DNA of 64,000 nucleotides from Kryptolebias marmoratus (Eukaryota > Chordata > Actinopteri > Cyprinodontiformes > Rivulidae). The first letter of the stretch is position 1, and the number at the start of each line of letters is the position of its first letter. Position numbers and translations under genes: made by a program. The DNA is taken from positions 15,096,512-15,160,511 of the forward strand of contig NC_051439.1 of NCBI RefSeq assembly GCF_001649575.2, written 5' to 3'. The notes beneath the pieces are model-generated. The model was not told the origin of the DNA, searched no databases, and was given only the letters and a program-made list of their open reading frames with translations. This document shows, one piece after another, positions 51,501 through 64,000 of this stretch.

Positions 51501-54500
51501 GAGTGTCCTCGTCAACCCCTTGTAGTTACCATTTTTCTGGCTCTTCACCATGATTCGGATTTCACAGTGGCCCAGAGGCAAACACAAATCACAGCAGCTC
51601 TGGCTTTAGCTAAACACAGCGGTGCCATTCACCCTCACTCTTTGATTCCTTTCTGATTAGTCATCATTGTGCACGTGCAAACTTTTATCAAGACTCCAGA
51701 CAGAAAATGGAGCCAGCGTTTTGCTTTCGTACCTTTTTTTTTTTTTTGTAGCGCTAATCTGCCTTTACAGCTCCAGAATTTCAGCCTTGAAAGACTCAGA
51801 GTATTTGTTCCAGACAGGCTGCACTCTGTGAAATGATCTCACCCTGAAGGACACACCTTCATACTTTCTTCTTGAGGCTTGTGATTGGGGAAATGTGTGT
51901 GGATTGTGGACACTGAAGCTCAGATTTAGAAGGCAGTTTTGGAAGCGGCTATGGTCAGTGTTAGGGGAACTTATTTATTGTTAACACCACCAACAGGACA
52001 TCACCCAGTGCCCTTACGCAGAGTACAGGCTTGCAGTAGCTCTATAACTTTGTTGTTACTATCATACCCAGTTGTTATGTGTCCCCAAATGATACTTCCC
52101 TTTTTAGGAGCTGTGCACCCACACACTCTGAATGTGCCTACGGCCTCTAGTGGTCAGAGACACCGAGGAGCATGCTATTTCTTTTTTGGAAGTGTGTTTG
52201 TTTTTTCTCTTTCTCCAAAGTTTCCATCAAAGCCAGAGCATCATCAGACATCAAAGAGGCAGATTGTGGGTTCCCTAGTTTCCAGCGAGGTGCTGTGGCC
52301 AAAAACGCAGTGAAGCTCAACAGAACAGCACTTGCTTGTCCTCGCCTCTTCCCTGGCCTTGTTTGTTTGACTCATTTGCTCCTTGACAAGTATAAAGAGC
52401 CGTCCCCCTCGTTAGGCTAACGAAGGCCACAACAACTGTTGGATTTGGGTAACACGCTCAGCTGGCTCCGTCTCATGAGAGGAGGGCTGGGTTGAAGCGG
52501 GGAGGGCAAGCAGAAAACCCACCAGTCGAGGTGGCGAGGGGAAAATAAAAGGGACAGAAGTTAAACAGCGTCTTTTGTGATGTCCCCCAGAACATTGCTC
52601 AGTGACCCAGTCAGCCCGAGAGCTGGTAGATGTTGAGCGCGACGTGCCACAGAGACTGTCTCGTGGTTTGATTTGCAGCTCATCAGCTGATTGGCCTCTT
52701 TTACGGTCATGCGGTTGAAGGACACCCATGACGTGCTCCTCCGAGCAAAACCTTGTTGGTGGTCCAGAACACTTCATAAGACACAGAGGGAGGAGAAGGT
52801 GGGGGAGGAAAACAAGATGCAGAGGATGAAACATATTTTTTCATCTTGTGAGTATCTGTGCATCTGGTGAGCAGACCTGCAACAATTCGGCCAACTTTTT
52901 TTTTCACAGTTTGCATTTTCTTACAGAGTTATTATATTGCAGAGTTTTCTGTTATTAAACACTCTTCAAAGAAGCAAACTCATCTGATTAAGAAATATAT
53001 TGTAATGGTGACTGTCTCAAGACTTCATGTACTTGAATTTCTGACAGATTTATAGTTGGGCTCAGCCGGGCTCCTACACATCCCCTCATTATGGCTGTCA
53101 GTGGCCACGCGCTGCTGCTCTGCACAAACACTCACACATATTGCTGAACTAGAGGAGTGTTTCACCAAATTTGGCAAAAGTATTCAATTCAATAGTGAGG
53201 GATTTTCAAAATAAAACTCAAAGCCCTTCTTTTTTTTTCTTACAAATGCTGGATTGCTGTGTTTAAAATGTACAATTGTTAGTGATCTTAAAGTTTCTTT
53301 TAATTAATAAAACTTTCTTAGTTATGTATCATGTCAGTACAATAGAAGTCCTGACGGATATTTGGCTTCAACTCAAAAGCTGCAAACAAAAATAAATTGT
53401 CCATTCAGAGTTTTACAAAGCCGTTGAAATAACACCTGTTGCACATGCCAAAGGATTTTAAATGCTGTAAAACCATTTGAACAGTACCTTCACACTCACA
53501 CAAAATTGTTTCAAATTCTGACAGAATTAGGATTAGTAGTGTGAAACGATTTGCGTTTACAGTGGGAGACTTGGTGCCATCTGGCAGCGTGCAGAAGCCC
53601 ATATTCGGTGTAGAAGTTGGGTTGTGAATCGGTTAATATCTTTTGATCTTGTGTGACAACACCCATTCATAAATCGACTCCAGGCGCTGGTGTTCACTGC
53701 TTCCTGATACCTTCGTGGTGACGTGTACCAGACAAACGAGCTTAGTTTTTTGGCTGTGGGAATCCCAAAAAATGATGACTAGGCTCTCCACTGCATCAGC
53801 CTCTGATCAACATCATACAGTCTGAGTTTATAGAAAAGATCTGGTCCTCTTTGTAGGTGATAACTTAGACTTCTGGCTAATCTGCATGAATGGAGGACAG
53901 CTCAAGGCGTCTTCCAGTGTTTATACAAGCAGACCAGGATCCTTTATTATAAAAGCATTTACACATATTGGTTTTCAAGATTTCAGGATTTTAGGACATT
54001 TGGCTTCACCCTAACAAGCCAGATTTGATTTCTGAATGGTTTTTACTTAGGGGTACCAGGGACAATTAGATTAAAAAAACACACATACAGATTAAATAAA
54101 GAATGAGTTGCTAAACTAAAATCAGCAAATAAGTTGTGCATAGGCCTTGGGGTTGATAGCACAATATAATGTATAAGTGTCCCTTTCTCCTACAAAGAAA
54201 TTAGAAGAATTGATTAATGTGTTTTTCTTTTTTAAAAATTTACAAACTAAAGTGAAAAAAAAGATATAAAATTGTTTTGGTTTGAGAAGGTTTTTATTCA
54301 CTATCGTTATTATAGATTATAAATGTGATCGGGCATTGTATATGCAACTCAGCCTTTGCCTTTTTCCACATTTTCCTTCAAAAAAACTAACTGAGAGATG
54401 CTGGATTGCTGGGACTTTTAGTTATGCATGGAAAGGGGGTGAGAGGGATTAAAGTGGTGTAATCCAAAAAAGAGAAGTTTAAAACAACTTTAGACTAAAA

Positions 54501-57500
54501 AGTATTTTTTTTCCTCCTACGCTTTTCAGTGTTTCAAGATCATCATCAGCAGTGTATGACTAGTACCGTACCATTAGCAGCTTTGTTTATTGAAGTCATG
54601 ATCACAGACATTGACTTCTTTGTACAGCTGTTATCAAACTTCTGATTTTTGACCTTGTAGTACTCAAAAATGTAAAAAAGTGAGACAAATCATTTGATGT
54701 GTGGAAGATCAAAATTATCTCCATAAAGTTGAATACAGTTTTGTGACTGCAGGATATTTAGTGGTTTAATGAAAACAACAGCTTGTCATTGATTACCACT
54801 CCCAAATTTGTGTGAGTAACTTTAAAACGAATAACCCCAACTTTTTAAAGTGTTTCTATTCAACCCAGTTAACCACCAGCAGCAGAAGCCACAGTGACTG
54901 ATTGGGGAGTTGAGCCCCCGTAGGCAGGGTCCAGCAGCAGAGGGTGGCGCACCGGGAAGCCAGTGCTCTGGCAGGCCGGGCTTCTGGCCGTCAGTGCAGA
55001 CCCCCTGCTCTGGGTAATGGGAAGGAGTCTTCCTGTTAAATGTGGTGGAGAGAAGTAAATTACTGGGGCGCAGCTGTCGGCAGGCAGGCTTGGTGGCGAA
55101 ACCAGGAGGATGCGGGGAGATGGCACCTCCGCCATTCGCCTTCTCTCATGGCAAACCTGCTGTGTGCTTACTTTTCTGTGTAGAATCCGCCTGCTTGTCC
55201 CAACTGTGGTGCTCAGCAGTGCTCTGCCTCTTCTTCTTTTTTGCCACCCCCCACCTCCCCCTTTAAATTTGTCGCCATCTTCATCTCTGTCCGTCTTCCT
55301 GTTCTTCTCCTTTCTTAGTCTCACGATTTTCCTGTTCTCATCTTCACTGTGCCCCTGCTCTCCCCTTATATCTGCTCCACCCTAACAGCCTCATCCTCTC
55401 TCTGTTCTCTCCCACTTCCAGCCCGCTCTCCCTGCCTGCCGCCCTGTTGCTGGTATAATGACCCTGCTGACAATTCGGTCCCATGGCAGAAGCTGCTATG
55501 GACGGGCGGAAAGCTTCCAGTCTCTGACATCAATCACATCACTGGCACCAATCTCCACTTTGGAGAGGAAATAGTAAATGGACAGGCACTTGCATTAAAA
55601 CCAACATATTTGCTTATTCTATTACTCATAACGTATTTTACAAGTTATTCGGGAGCTGTACAACGAGTTGATTAATGTATTTGGATTAGAAAATTTCCAA
55701 CAATCATCGAATGCTTGTTTTTGAAAGGAAAAAAATGTCCCCTGGGTTTTTTTAATCTCTCTTTAGAGAGTGATCTTACATCAATCCTTGAGAGTTCATT
55801 GGCACTAATTTGCTCTAAATAATGTGTGTTTATTTGTTTGCCATGAAGTAACCCTGTTAACTAATCCATGGATTGCTTGTTTACCCAGGGAGAAGGGGCA
55901 AATCTCAGCCCCAGTGTGGCAGGGGGGAACTTCCCACAGTGTCTCTATGGTAATCAGCAGGTGTCACTCACCATGGAGAAGAAGTGAGGGCTTTCTTATA
56001 AGCGTGAGAAAGAGGGGCAGCCTCCATCGCATCCCCATCCCCCTGGATTTTTTTTTTTCCCTCTTTTCTTGTTAGGGGTAGCAACAGCAGCCCTAGTGAC
56101 GGAGAGGGAAACGGAGAGGGTTAAATTCGAGACCAGGATGGTCCTTCAACCAAACTTGTTGATGCTGCTGGCTCTGCAGTCCCCCTCTGTCCAGCTGTGT
56201 GAGAGAAAAATACCTGTGAAAGAGATTTGAAAAGTTTGGTTGTGAAGAAGACGTAAACCAAAGGAATGGAACAAAGGAGTTCCACTTCCTGGATACTAGT
56301 TTTAAGGTGCATCTCTGATGCTGCCTTATTTGGTCAAAGTGAATCAGGCAAGTGGGCATTTGAGTGTTTTTACAGCGTGAAGTTCTGCCACGAGCCTGTT
56401 TGTGGTGGATGTGGAGTTTGTGGTTATTGGGGCTCACTGGTGACCTCTGCATCAGGGAACCCTCTCTCCTCTGGAGGCTGCAGCTCATTAAGATGCAGGG
56501 CACAGGGCGGCAGGCCGCAGCTGCAGCCTACAGGCAGAACCCGGCAGAAAAGGGCCGAAGGGATGGCGGGGGTGGCTGAGGGAGGAAAAAAAAAAATAAC
56601 AAAAGGCGAAGCCCCCTCTTCCCCTCCTCTCTCGCTTTTGGAGTTCTAATTCCCTAATCCTCAACCTCCGCCTCCCCCCACACCCCCTCCTCATCCGATT
56701 CCCACCACTTTGACACACTCATTCACACATGCACAGTTTGTGCAGCTTCCACTGGCTCCCTTCCTCTCATCTCAAAGCTATGAATGGCCAGACGGGGACA
56801 AAACCCAACAGCAGTCTCTCAGGAAGTCCAACCACTGGGTGTAGGCACTGAGAGGCACTGTGTCTGACCCTCATACTTCCTCGCAGTGTGCGAGATTATT
56901 GAACCACTTAACAATATGATTTCCTCTGTGTCTGTGGTTTATCTTGTGTCAAATGTCTACCATGGTCCCCTCTGTCGTTAAGGTTTGCACATTTTACTAA
57001 AACTACTCAATGTAGAGACCGAAAAGGACAAATATGATGTGCAACAGGGCTTTTACTTTGGACATGTTGTTGGGATGCTGTGGCCTTGTATTCTATAGCC
57101 TGCTTGATGAATGCTACATGATGTGTCTTATTAAAAGCCAACAAGCCACAGCAGCTGGGACCTCAGCATTCCTGTCGTTGTCTCATGGAGACGGATAGAA
57201 AAGTGCTCCTCGGAAACGGCCACTAACCGCCCTCTCTCTCTCCCTTTTCTGTGTAAAGACTTCCACATTTTTCCTTTTATTCACAAATTCTTCAATAAGC
57301 CTGTCTGGCTGGCTTTTGTACTTCAGGCCTCTTAAGCCAAGTTGACTTGCAAATGGCGTCTGTGTCACAAGCATTAATGTGAGTTTAAATTGCTCTAAAA
57401 TTCTGTATTTTTGCAAGTCGGTGACAGGTGAAGCCTCTGAATGTGTGAAGTCGGGTACAGCGGTTCCCATTGCTCCGGAGAAGCGTTTTGCATAAACGCA

Positions 57501-58382
57501 CCTCTCGTGATTTGGCGAACACGTACACAAGCTGACGGGACGATGCTCCACCTTGTGCAGCTGTGGCCAAACCTGTTCTTTCCCACGGCACTTTGTTTGT
57601 ATGTTTTGTGTTTAGGGTATAAAGGGCGTGGTAGTTGCATGTTAGAACTGTCCACATACAAGGCCACACAGCAGCTGGCAAATAAAGATGAATTCTGTTG
57701 TGTTTGGCAGCGGTTCTCTGTTCATTATTTTCCACTTTGCCCAGCGCGCATCCCAGCCCTCAGCAGCTGCTTGTCATGTAAAGACACTCTATCAGGCCCT
57801 GACAGCTCCTCCCATGCACACACACCGTGCGCATGGCTCATACACACTTGACTTCTGCTCACACACTCCCCTCCACTTGCAGTCCTACATATGTAGGGAA
57901 CATATGTAGTGATCTGTCTCACTAGCACTCCATTCGGCACAGCTCTTCGCACAAAGCTTTTTCATCCCCTCCAGTTCTCTCATCGCTCATCTTGTGTCAA
58001 ATTGGTCTTTTTATACTTCTGTCCTTCCTCTAATTTAGTTGAGTTGAGCCACATGTCTACAGTCAAACTGTCTTTTTTTGTTTTTTGTTGTTTTTTTTTT
58101 TTTTTTTTTTGAAAAAAAACTTTTTTTCTGTGACGCAGAGAACAACACGGAGGATTTTTCTGGTGTTTGCGTGTGCCTCGATCAACACTTGGTGTCGGTT
58201 TTATCTTATCTAGGTTGTGGNTCACTAGCACTCCATTCGGCACAGCTCTTCGCACAAAGCTTTTTCATCCCCTCCAGTTCTCTCATCGCTCATCTTGTGT
58301 CAAATTGGTCTTTTTATTTTTTTTTTTTTTTTGTCTTATTTACCATTTTTGAAGCAAAACCTTTAGACTTTAGTCTTTTTTT

Positions 58383-58414
<32 letters not shown>

Positions 58415-59837
58415 AAGAAAAACTTTTATTCTGTGACGCAGAGAACAACACGGAGGATTTTTCTGGTGTTTGCGTGTGCCTCGATCAACACTTGGTGTCG
58501 GTTTTATCTTATCTAGGTTGTGGTCAGTCTGTCTGTGGGCCATTTTCCTGTTTTGGAGAACATGTTACATCAAACAGGGTTTAGTTTACTGGAACACGGT
58601 GATGATGATCTGACTTAAAAGCAGAAGGCTCTGTTATGTTTTCTGCTAAGGCCCATTGTCCTTTGTCAGCTGTTTGCGCTGCTTTGCTCACTATACAGGA
58701 TGTATTTCAGGTCTATTTAGCAAAACATTAAAGTTAGGTTGTGTGAAATCTTAAAGGAGCTGTCTGTTATGTGTGTTTGCTATTTGTTTTATAAATGGCG
58801 AACACACAAACTAACTATTGCTCAGTTGCCTGTCCAGTCCAAAATTCTTGTAATAAATGATAAATTTGTGATGGCAGTGATCAGTTTTTGTTTGATTTGG
58901 ATTTTTCTGTGTTTGTTTTAAAAGTTGTACTGTTTTTGATGTACTTCTAGTCTGTGAAACTTGACTAAATAACTAGATTACCTTTTTTAATCCTCGACAT
59001 CCAACCAGCAATACATCTCTACCTAATAAACAATAGTTGCACAGTTGCTCGTTTTGCATTCGTTACCAGTGAGTGCATGTCTGTAACCACAGTTTCTTCC
59101 CCTAACTTTGTTTACGTGAACTGTTTTTTTAAAAAAAAAAAAAAGAAGTCCAGCTGTTAGTTTCACTTTCTCATCATGTCAGCGCTTAAGAAAAGCCGCT
59201 GTGTGGAAAGTACGGCTGGATAAAAGTAGAAGAGGAAATGAGTGTAAATGGGAAGCTCACAAGGGTCATCTTTGTTGTTTCTGCTCTTAGCGCAGACTGT
59301 GTGTGTGTTGCACTGCAGAGCAGTGGAGACACACTCGCAGACAACCGGATATAGCTGCTTCCACTGTTGTCATGTGACCAGGTTTGCGGTCACACATAAG
59401 GAAGTTGCCGTGTCCTCCTGTCTAAAAGGAGTCTGCACTGGTTAAAAATGTGCAACACGGATATGCAGAAATATTTGCGGAAGTTTTCTTTTTTTTTTTT
59501 CTCCAGTTTGAGTGAAATAGTTGCTGTTTCACTAATCTCAGGGAGGGCTTATGCAATTATCTGACCAGTCCTCAGTAGCCACACACTTCATATCAGAATT
59601 CAGCATAGTGACATTACATGAAGACTCAATTGACTGGGAATGCCGGGCTTCTGTTGTCATCTCCCTGACATCCGTGTGATCATGGCCACCTCAGTGTCTC
59701 CAAATGCAGTACATGCCAAGCCTTGAGCTGCTGCGTCACATATTACCACCCATGCTGCCTCTCTGGTGGGAGCTATGCGTCAGCGGCGCTGGCAGGAAAG
59801 GCTCTCAACCTTTCAAACTGCATGTTGATGCAATCGG

Positions 59838-59890
<53 letters not shown>

Positions 59891-62026
59891 TTCCAATGCC
59901 TACGAGTCGGTGAATACACACAAATCTATTTGCACACAAGCACCAGAGCCTTACACAAACACCTGTCCATCAGGATTTGAATCTCACAGTGTACACAGGA
60001 AGAATTCAGCCTGGAAGTGATTTGCTGCATTCTTGTTTCTAAACCAAAACTTCACAGTGGAAACTTTTCGTCTCGTTCGCGCTGGTGACATGTGCCCCCC
60101 CCATCTCGTGTCGTGGTGTCAGGTAGGGGGCTCATTATGCTGCCTCTGCATTGTGCACATACTGTCCTCAGTGTTAGTTGGCTCGGACGGTGGCGGGGGG
60201 ATATTGGTCAGCCAAAACCTGACCACAGAACAAATCACCAGCTGGGGCCCAGCTGAGGAAAAAAACAGGCTCAACATTAAAAAAAGGCTTTGAAGAGTTT
60301 ATGGTCATGGATTCAGGGATCTTAATCTTTGTTAAACAGACTCTTAACGCATACAGTTGAGAGGTAAATTTTCTTGTGTACTTTGTTTTAATTCACGCTG
60401 TCAATCCAAGCATCATTGTGTTGTACTAAGAAACCTGAGAGGCTTTTTAAGGCTTACGGTAAATAAACATGTCCATGTGGCTTCTTTAAAGATCATCACA
60501 CGTAGGTGACTGATGTGAAAGCTGATGGGTAAAGTTTTTTATTTCAGAGAAAGGAAAGATCTTTGCTATTGCATTAGGTAGCACATCTTAACTGAAAGAC
60601 GATCTAACTGCTGACAAACACACACTGATTTCTAAATTGGCTGTATTTTATGTGAAAATAATGACTCTGCAAAAAACAAGTTTATGAAGCTCATTTGTGC
60701 CGTGATGTACTGACACTACTGAAAAATTATGTACAAACATCTCATTGTACAAGACTTCATCTTGCTGCATGAGGTTAATTTTGTCTGAAAGTCTGTCTTT
60801 CAAAATGTCTATTTTATCTCTACCTCCCCTATGTTTGTCCAGGGAAGCCTAATTGCGGATGTCTTATTAGGATTTACTACTTGTACTACTTAATAGGAAA
60901 AAAAGTGTTTAGGTGAAGCAACAAAATGCTGTTTAGAGGTGTCAGAAACACCCTATATTGTGAGGATGAGACAGTGTTATTAAATAATGTGGTTTTATTT
61001 AAATGCTATAAGAACCTGCTCTACATGCAGACGGTATCACTAGCTGCAGAGTTTTTATTTTTTGTGCCGTCTAATCCGTTATCCGTGTCATCAGTCAGAA
61101 GTGTGTTTGAAGAGTGCAGCAGAAGCTCATATTGACAGATCTTCTACATCTCTGTACACGCGTGTGATGTCTCTCGCACGCAAGAACCACTCCTGCGTTG
61201 GAGGAAATGGAGCAATTAAGGACAGCTTGGTGCTTCTCTGCAGGGGGTTAATATGTGGCTCCGTAATTAAAAATAAATTACAGTTTTCCTGTATAAATAT
61301 TCAAGTTCCACACCATTGTGTGCCACTGCCTTGTTATGGTACGTAAGCCTTTTTTTTTCTTTTTTTTTTTTTTTCCCCGTCTGCGCAACATCTGGCGCAA
61401 CATTTCCTGAAGCATCACTGAAATAAATTGAGTTTTTGTCTGCCTTCAGAGAGATTCATGTGTGCGACGCGAGTGCAGTTTGTCTAAGTGATTAGGACGG
61501 GCGTGCGTGCTCGAGGTTATAGCAGGTGTTTAGAAGACTAGTGGTGTGGGAAGCTTTGTATGAAACTTCAATTGATGGGAAGAAAAATATTGGAAAATTT
61601 AAAGGGGACATTTGCCAAAAAACTCAACTTTACCTTCAAATTTTGACGCATTCTTTGAACTCTTTTGTTGTTCAACTATTTGAATTTTCCATATTCTTTA
61701 TATAGTTGTCAAATCAACTGGTTTGAACACTTTTTGTATAGTAATACTTTTTTGTTTTGGTTCTGTACCGAAAATAAACAGGACGGTTGTACGCTCGTCA
61801 GCATTTTGAAAATGTAAAACCTTACATTTAAAGTTCGTCAGCAGACACTTATAACGTTATTTTTGTCTTCCCTCTTTCTGCATCCTTTCCATATCAGGAG
61901 AATACATCAAGACCTGGAGGCCAAGGTATTTTCTCCTGAAGAGTGATGGTACATTCATCGGTTACAAAGAGCGACCACAAGATGTTGACCAGCTGGAAAC
62001 CCCCTTAAATAACTTCTCTGTAGCAC
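48525..62026 (+). CDS. akt1: AKT1 serine/threonine kinase, first two coding exons (partial gene)
   Basis: AKT1 (protein kinase B alpha) is the PI3K-activated kinase of growth and survival signalling, recruited to membrane PIP3 by its N-terminal PH domain. Exon 48525-48570 encodes [15 protein letters not shown]. Exon 61898-62026 continues [20 protein letters not shown] ... [20 protein letters not shown], joining in frame, and ends one base into the next codon before a GTGAGT donor. Lys14, Arg23 and Arg25 of the PIP3-binding pocket and Glu17 are present. The DVDQ...PLNNFSVA segment favours AKT1 over AKT2 or AKT3. An untranslated part of the first exon probably begins at the acceptor at 48394. 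The rest of the PH domain and the kinase domain lie beyond 64000. Confidence 0.95.
57919..58523. other. 302-bp direct duplication around a single N, probable assembly error
   Basis: 57919-58220 and 58222-58523 are both 302 bp long, start TCACTAGCACTCCATTCGGC and end TCTTATCTAGGTTGTGG. They are near-identical for about the first 90 and last 100 bases. Only the poly-T-rich middle differs. The lone N at 58221 sits exactly at the junction. Confidence 0.85.
59840..59887. repeat. (CA)n microsatellite
   Basis: About 24 tandem CA dinucleotides. Confidence 0.97.
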
Positions 62027-64000
62027 GTGAGTATCCACATCAGAGAAACCACCTTTTTTTTTTCTCCTTTTTTGTTTCTTGGCAGCTTGCTTTATTGTTT
62101 TAGTTTGTCAGTTGTTGTTTTTTTTAACAATTACCTAAAAAGCACTACAGCTGTGAGCCATTAGTTAGAAAACACAATCAGCCCACAGCTTGATGGCTTA
62201 CTAAGTCCACATCTGATAACAATAGGACTGAAAAACTAATGTTTTACACCTTTTTTTTAAAAATGTGCCCAAGTGCTTTGTTAAATAATTCTTTCCTAGA
62301 TAAATCACTGTCATGGAGTATTTCCTTTGTGCTCTAGAGGTGAAGACTTAGTTTTTCTATCTGTTTATGTTTTAAACCAGGTTCCCACTCTGCTGTTTTT
62401 GTCTGTTATAAAAATTGCAAAAGCTACAAGAGTTGTCTCCTTTCTCTCTCTCTCTCTCTCTTTTTTTTTCTTTTTTTTCTTAAAGCGTCCAAACCTAATA
62501 ATATAAGAGTGTTGCTTCGTATTTGTTGTTAGACTGATATTTCTGTTGGGTCTTTGTGATGCACAAGAATCTACTTCCACAAGTAATCTTAGCTTGGCCT
62601 CCATTAATTCTGACATAATCAAGATTTTTATGAAAATATCAAGATTTTGTATTATCAAGCTCATGCAGTATGACAGCCTTTTTACGTTTTTTGTTGTTGT
62701 TGTTTTTTAGTCGCACAGTGAGACAGCCTTTTTTTTTTTTAAACCTCAAAAACTCAACTAAACTCACATTATGACACACATTAGAGAGTTGTAGCCTGTA
62801 AACACAACACATGAAAGCTCCTATAGTAAGGTTTTATCTTAAAAGCTAAGGTATATTTTAAGCTGGCTATATTTTAAATTATTATTTTAAAAGATGTGTA
62901 CTTGGAAACTGGACTTGTTGATATGTGATAGATTACGAACAGATGCAACAACGATCGAAAGATGATAGATGGATTACCAAGAGGCTTGAAAATTTGTTTT
63001 GCATCAATGCAATCAGGATTCTTGGGTTCATACATCAGTAGTGTGTTAAATTGACCACATATATATTATAGTGTTGGAAAAGTAAGGTGTGTAGAAAACT
63101 TGCTGATGACCTAACGTCAGGATGACAAAGCATTCGCAGGTGCTTTAAAAGGTCAAATTAATAGGGGGTCATCACTAATATGAACATGCTTGATTACTCC
63201 TGTATGCGTTCGGTGATGAGTGGCTGTAGTATAATCTCTGCAGGATCGCTGCACCACTGCAAGCAGGGAAACTCTGCCACAGAATATTTGTCTCCTGAAA
63301 TTTATTCATTAGACGCCATCCTCAGTCACTGCATGTCTTCCAAAATCCTTGTTTTTTTTTTTTTTTTTCAACCGCGCAGAAAAACAACAACAAATACCCA
63401 GAGCAATCCAGCTCACTCCATCTTCACATCAGAGAAAGTTGCTGTGCAGATGACTGAGCGCAGCAATTAGACAGCACACTGTTTGTTAAACTAAATGTTT
63501 CCTCCCCAACGCTCTTGAGTTATTGTAGCCATTAGCTGCCTGATTTTGAGTATTTCTCTGATCTATGCTTTGAGGCTCTTGTCTCCATCGTTGTTGGCTT
63601 TGTTTCTTTTGTTTTTTTATATTTGTCACCACCGCGACCTCACCATTAGAGGACACATGGTGTGTCGCTGCTGACGGTGCGGCTGCAGCTGGAATACATA
63701 TTCATCCTGATGGAGCCATGTTGGATCTCAGTGGTGGTCCACTCAGAGTCCTCCATCTATCAGAGAGAGGCCATTTTTGTGTCACATCCTGACATATTTG
63801 CTGACATGTTCCATTTAGGAACAGATGTTAATGCGAAGTAGGTGCAGATGGAAATCTTTGCTTTGGAAATTCTGTCTTCTGAGTAATTGTTTTTGCAAAC
63901 TGCTTACATAACAATTATTTGCTCCAAATGTGAGGGGGGGAGAAGAAAATAAAAGAAAAGGGAAGTGATACACATATTGTTAAATTCTAGACAGGAAAAT
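62027..64000 (+). other. akt1: AKT1 intron, continues past the window
   Basis: It starts with the donor GTGAGT at 62027. No further AKT1 exon is recognisable before the window ends. A (CT)n and poly-T tract lies at about 62441-62480, with several poly-T runs. Confidence 0.6.

Larger units (their letters stand above)
48571..61897 (+). other. akt1: First coding-region intron of AKT1 (13.3 kb)
   Basis: It is bounded by GTAACA at 48571 and a pyrimidine-rich CAG at 61895-61897. It contains no supported gene. Contents seen: poly-T tracts, a (CA)n array at 59840-59887, a duplicated segment around an N at 58221, and moderately GC-rich patches at 52.2-52.8 and 54.9-56.7 kb that could be regulatory. 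Open frames there are short or low complexity. Confidence 0.6.

Overview
The window is a piece of a teleost fish nuclear genome. It is AT-rich, most genes are split into many short exons joined by canonical splice sites, CA/GT microsatellites are frequent, and degraded fish-type LINE ends and other dispersed repeats lie between the genes. The repeat flavour (families around 17, 28, 30, 38 and 43 kb) suggests a percomorph, perhaps a cyprinodontiform, but the species cannot be fixed from the sequence alone.

Layout: 1-7558 is gene-poor, with a two-unit tandem repeat and a LINE 3' end. INF2 (inverted formin 2, + strand) occupies 7573-17346 in 21 coding exons. It also has an alternative last exon at 16618-16667 that encodes a C-terminal CAAX box (CVLQ) and is followed by its own polyadenylation signals. 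ADSS1 (adenylosuccinate synthetase, muscle-type; + strand) follows at 18609-22311 in 13 exons. SIVA1 (+ strand) follows at 23217-26378 in 4 exons, with a compact promoter made of a duplicated E-box/CCAAT module and an E2F-type site. A repeat-rich stretch with an assembly gap spans 26.5-31.3 kb. ZBTB42 (minus strand) has essentially its whole protein in one exon at 34738-36318, a long 3' UTR to about 32.0 kb and a probable 5' exon and promoter near 37.6-37.9 kb. AKT1 (+ strand) begins with a probable non-coding leader near 43.9-44.1 kb. Its first coding exon is 48525-48570, its second is 61898-62026, and the gene runs off the right edge.

The order INF2-ADSS1-SIVA1-(ZBTB42/AKT1) is the vertebrate block known from human 14q32.33. 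Here the head-to-head ZBTB42/AKT1 pair is inverted as a unit relative to the human arrangement. The genes do not form one pathway: INF2 is an actin formin, ADSS1 a purine-nucleotide-cycle enzyme, SIVA1 a pro-apoptotic zinc-binding protein, ZBTB42 a transcriptional repressor and AKT1 a survival kinase. The link is conserved synteny.

I found no CRISPR array, no intact mobile element and no clearly novel gene system. The most informative observations are the INF2 alternative C-termini, two GC-AG introns in INF2, the SIVA1 promoter module, the inverted gene pair, a dispersed ~305-bp tandem-unit repeat family with a terminal hairpin, and two assembly problems (a gap inside a G run, and a 302-bp duplication around a single N).
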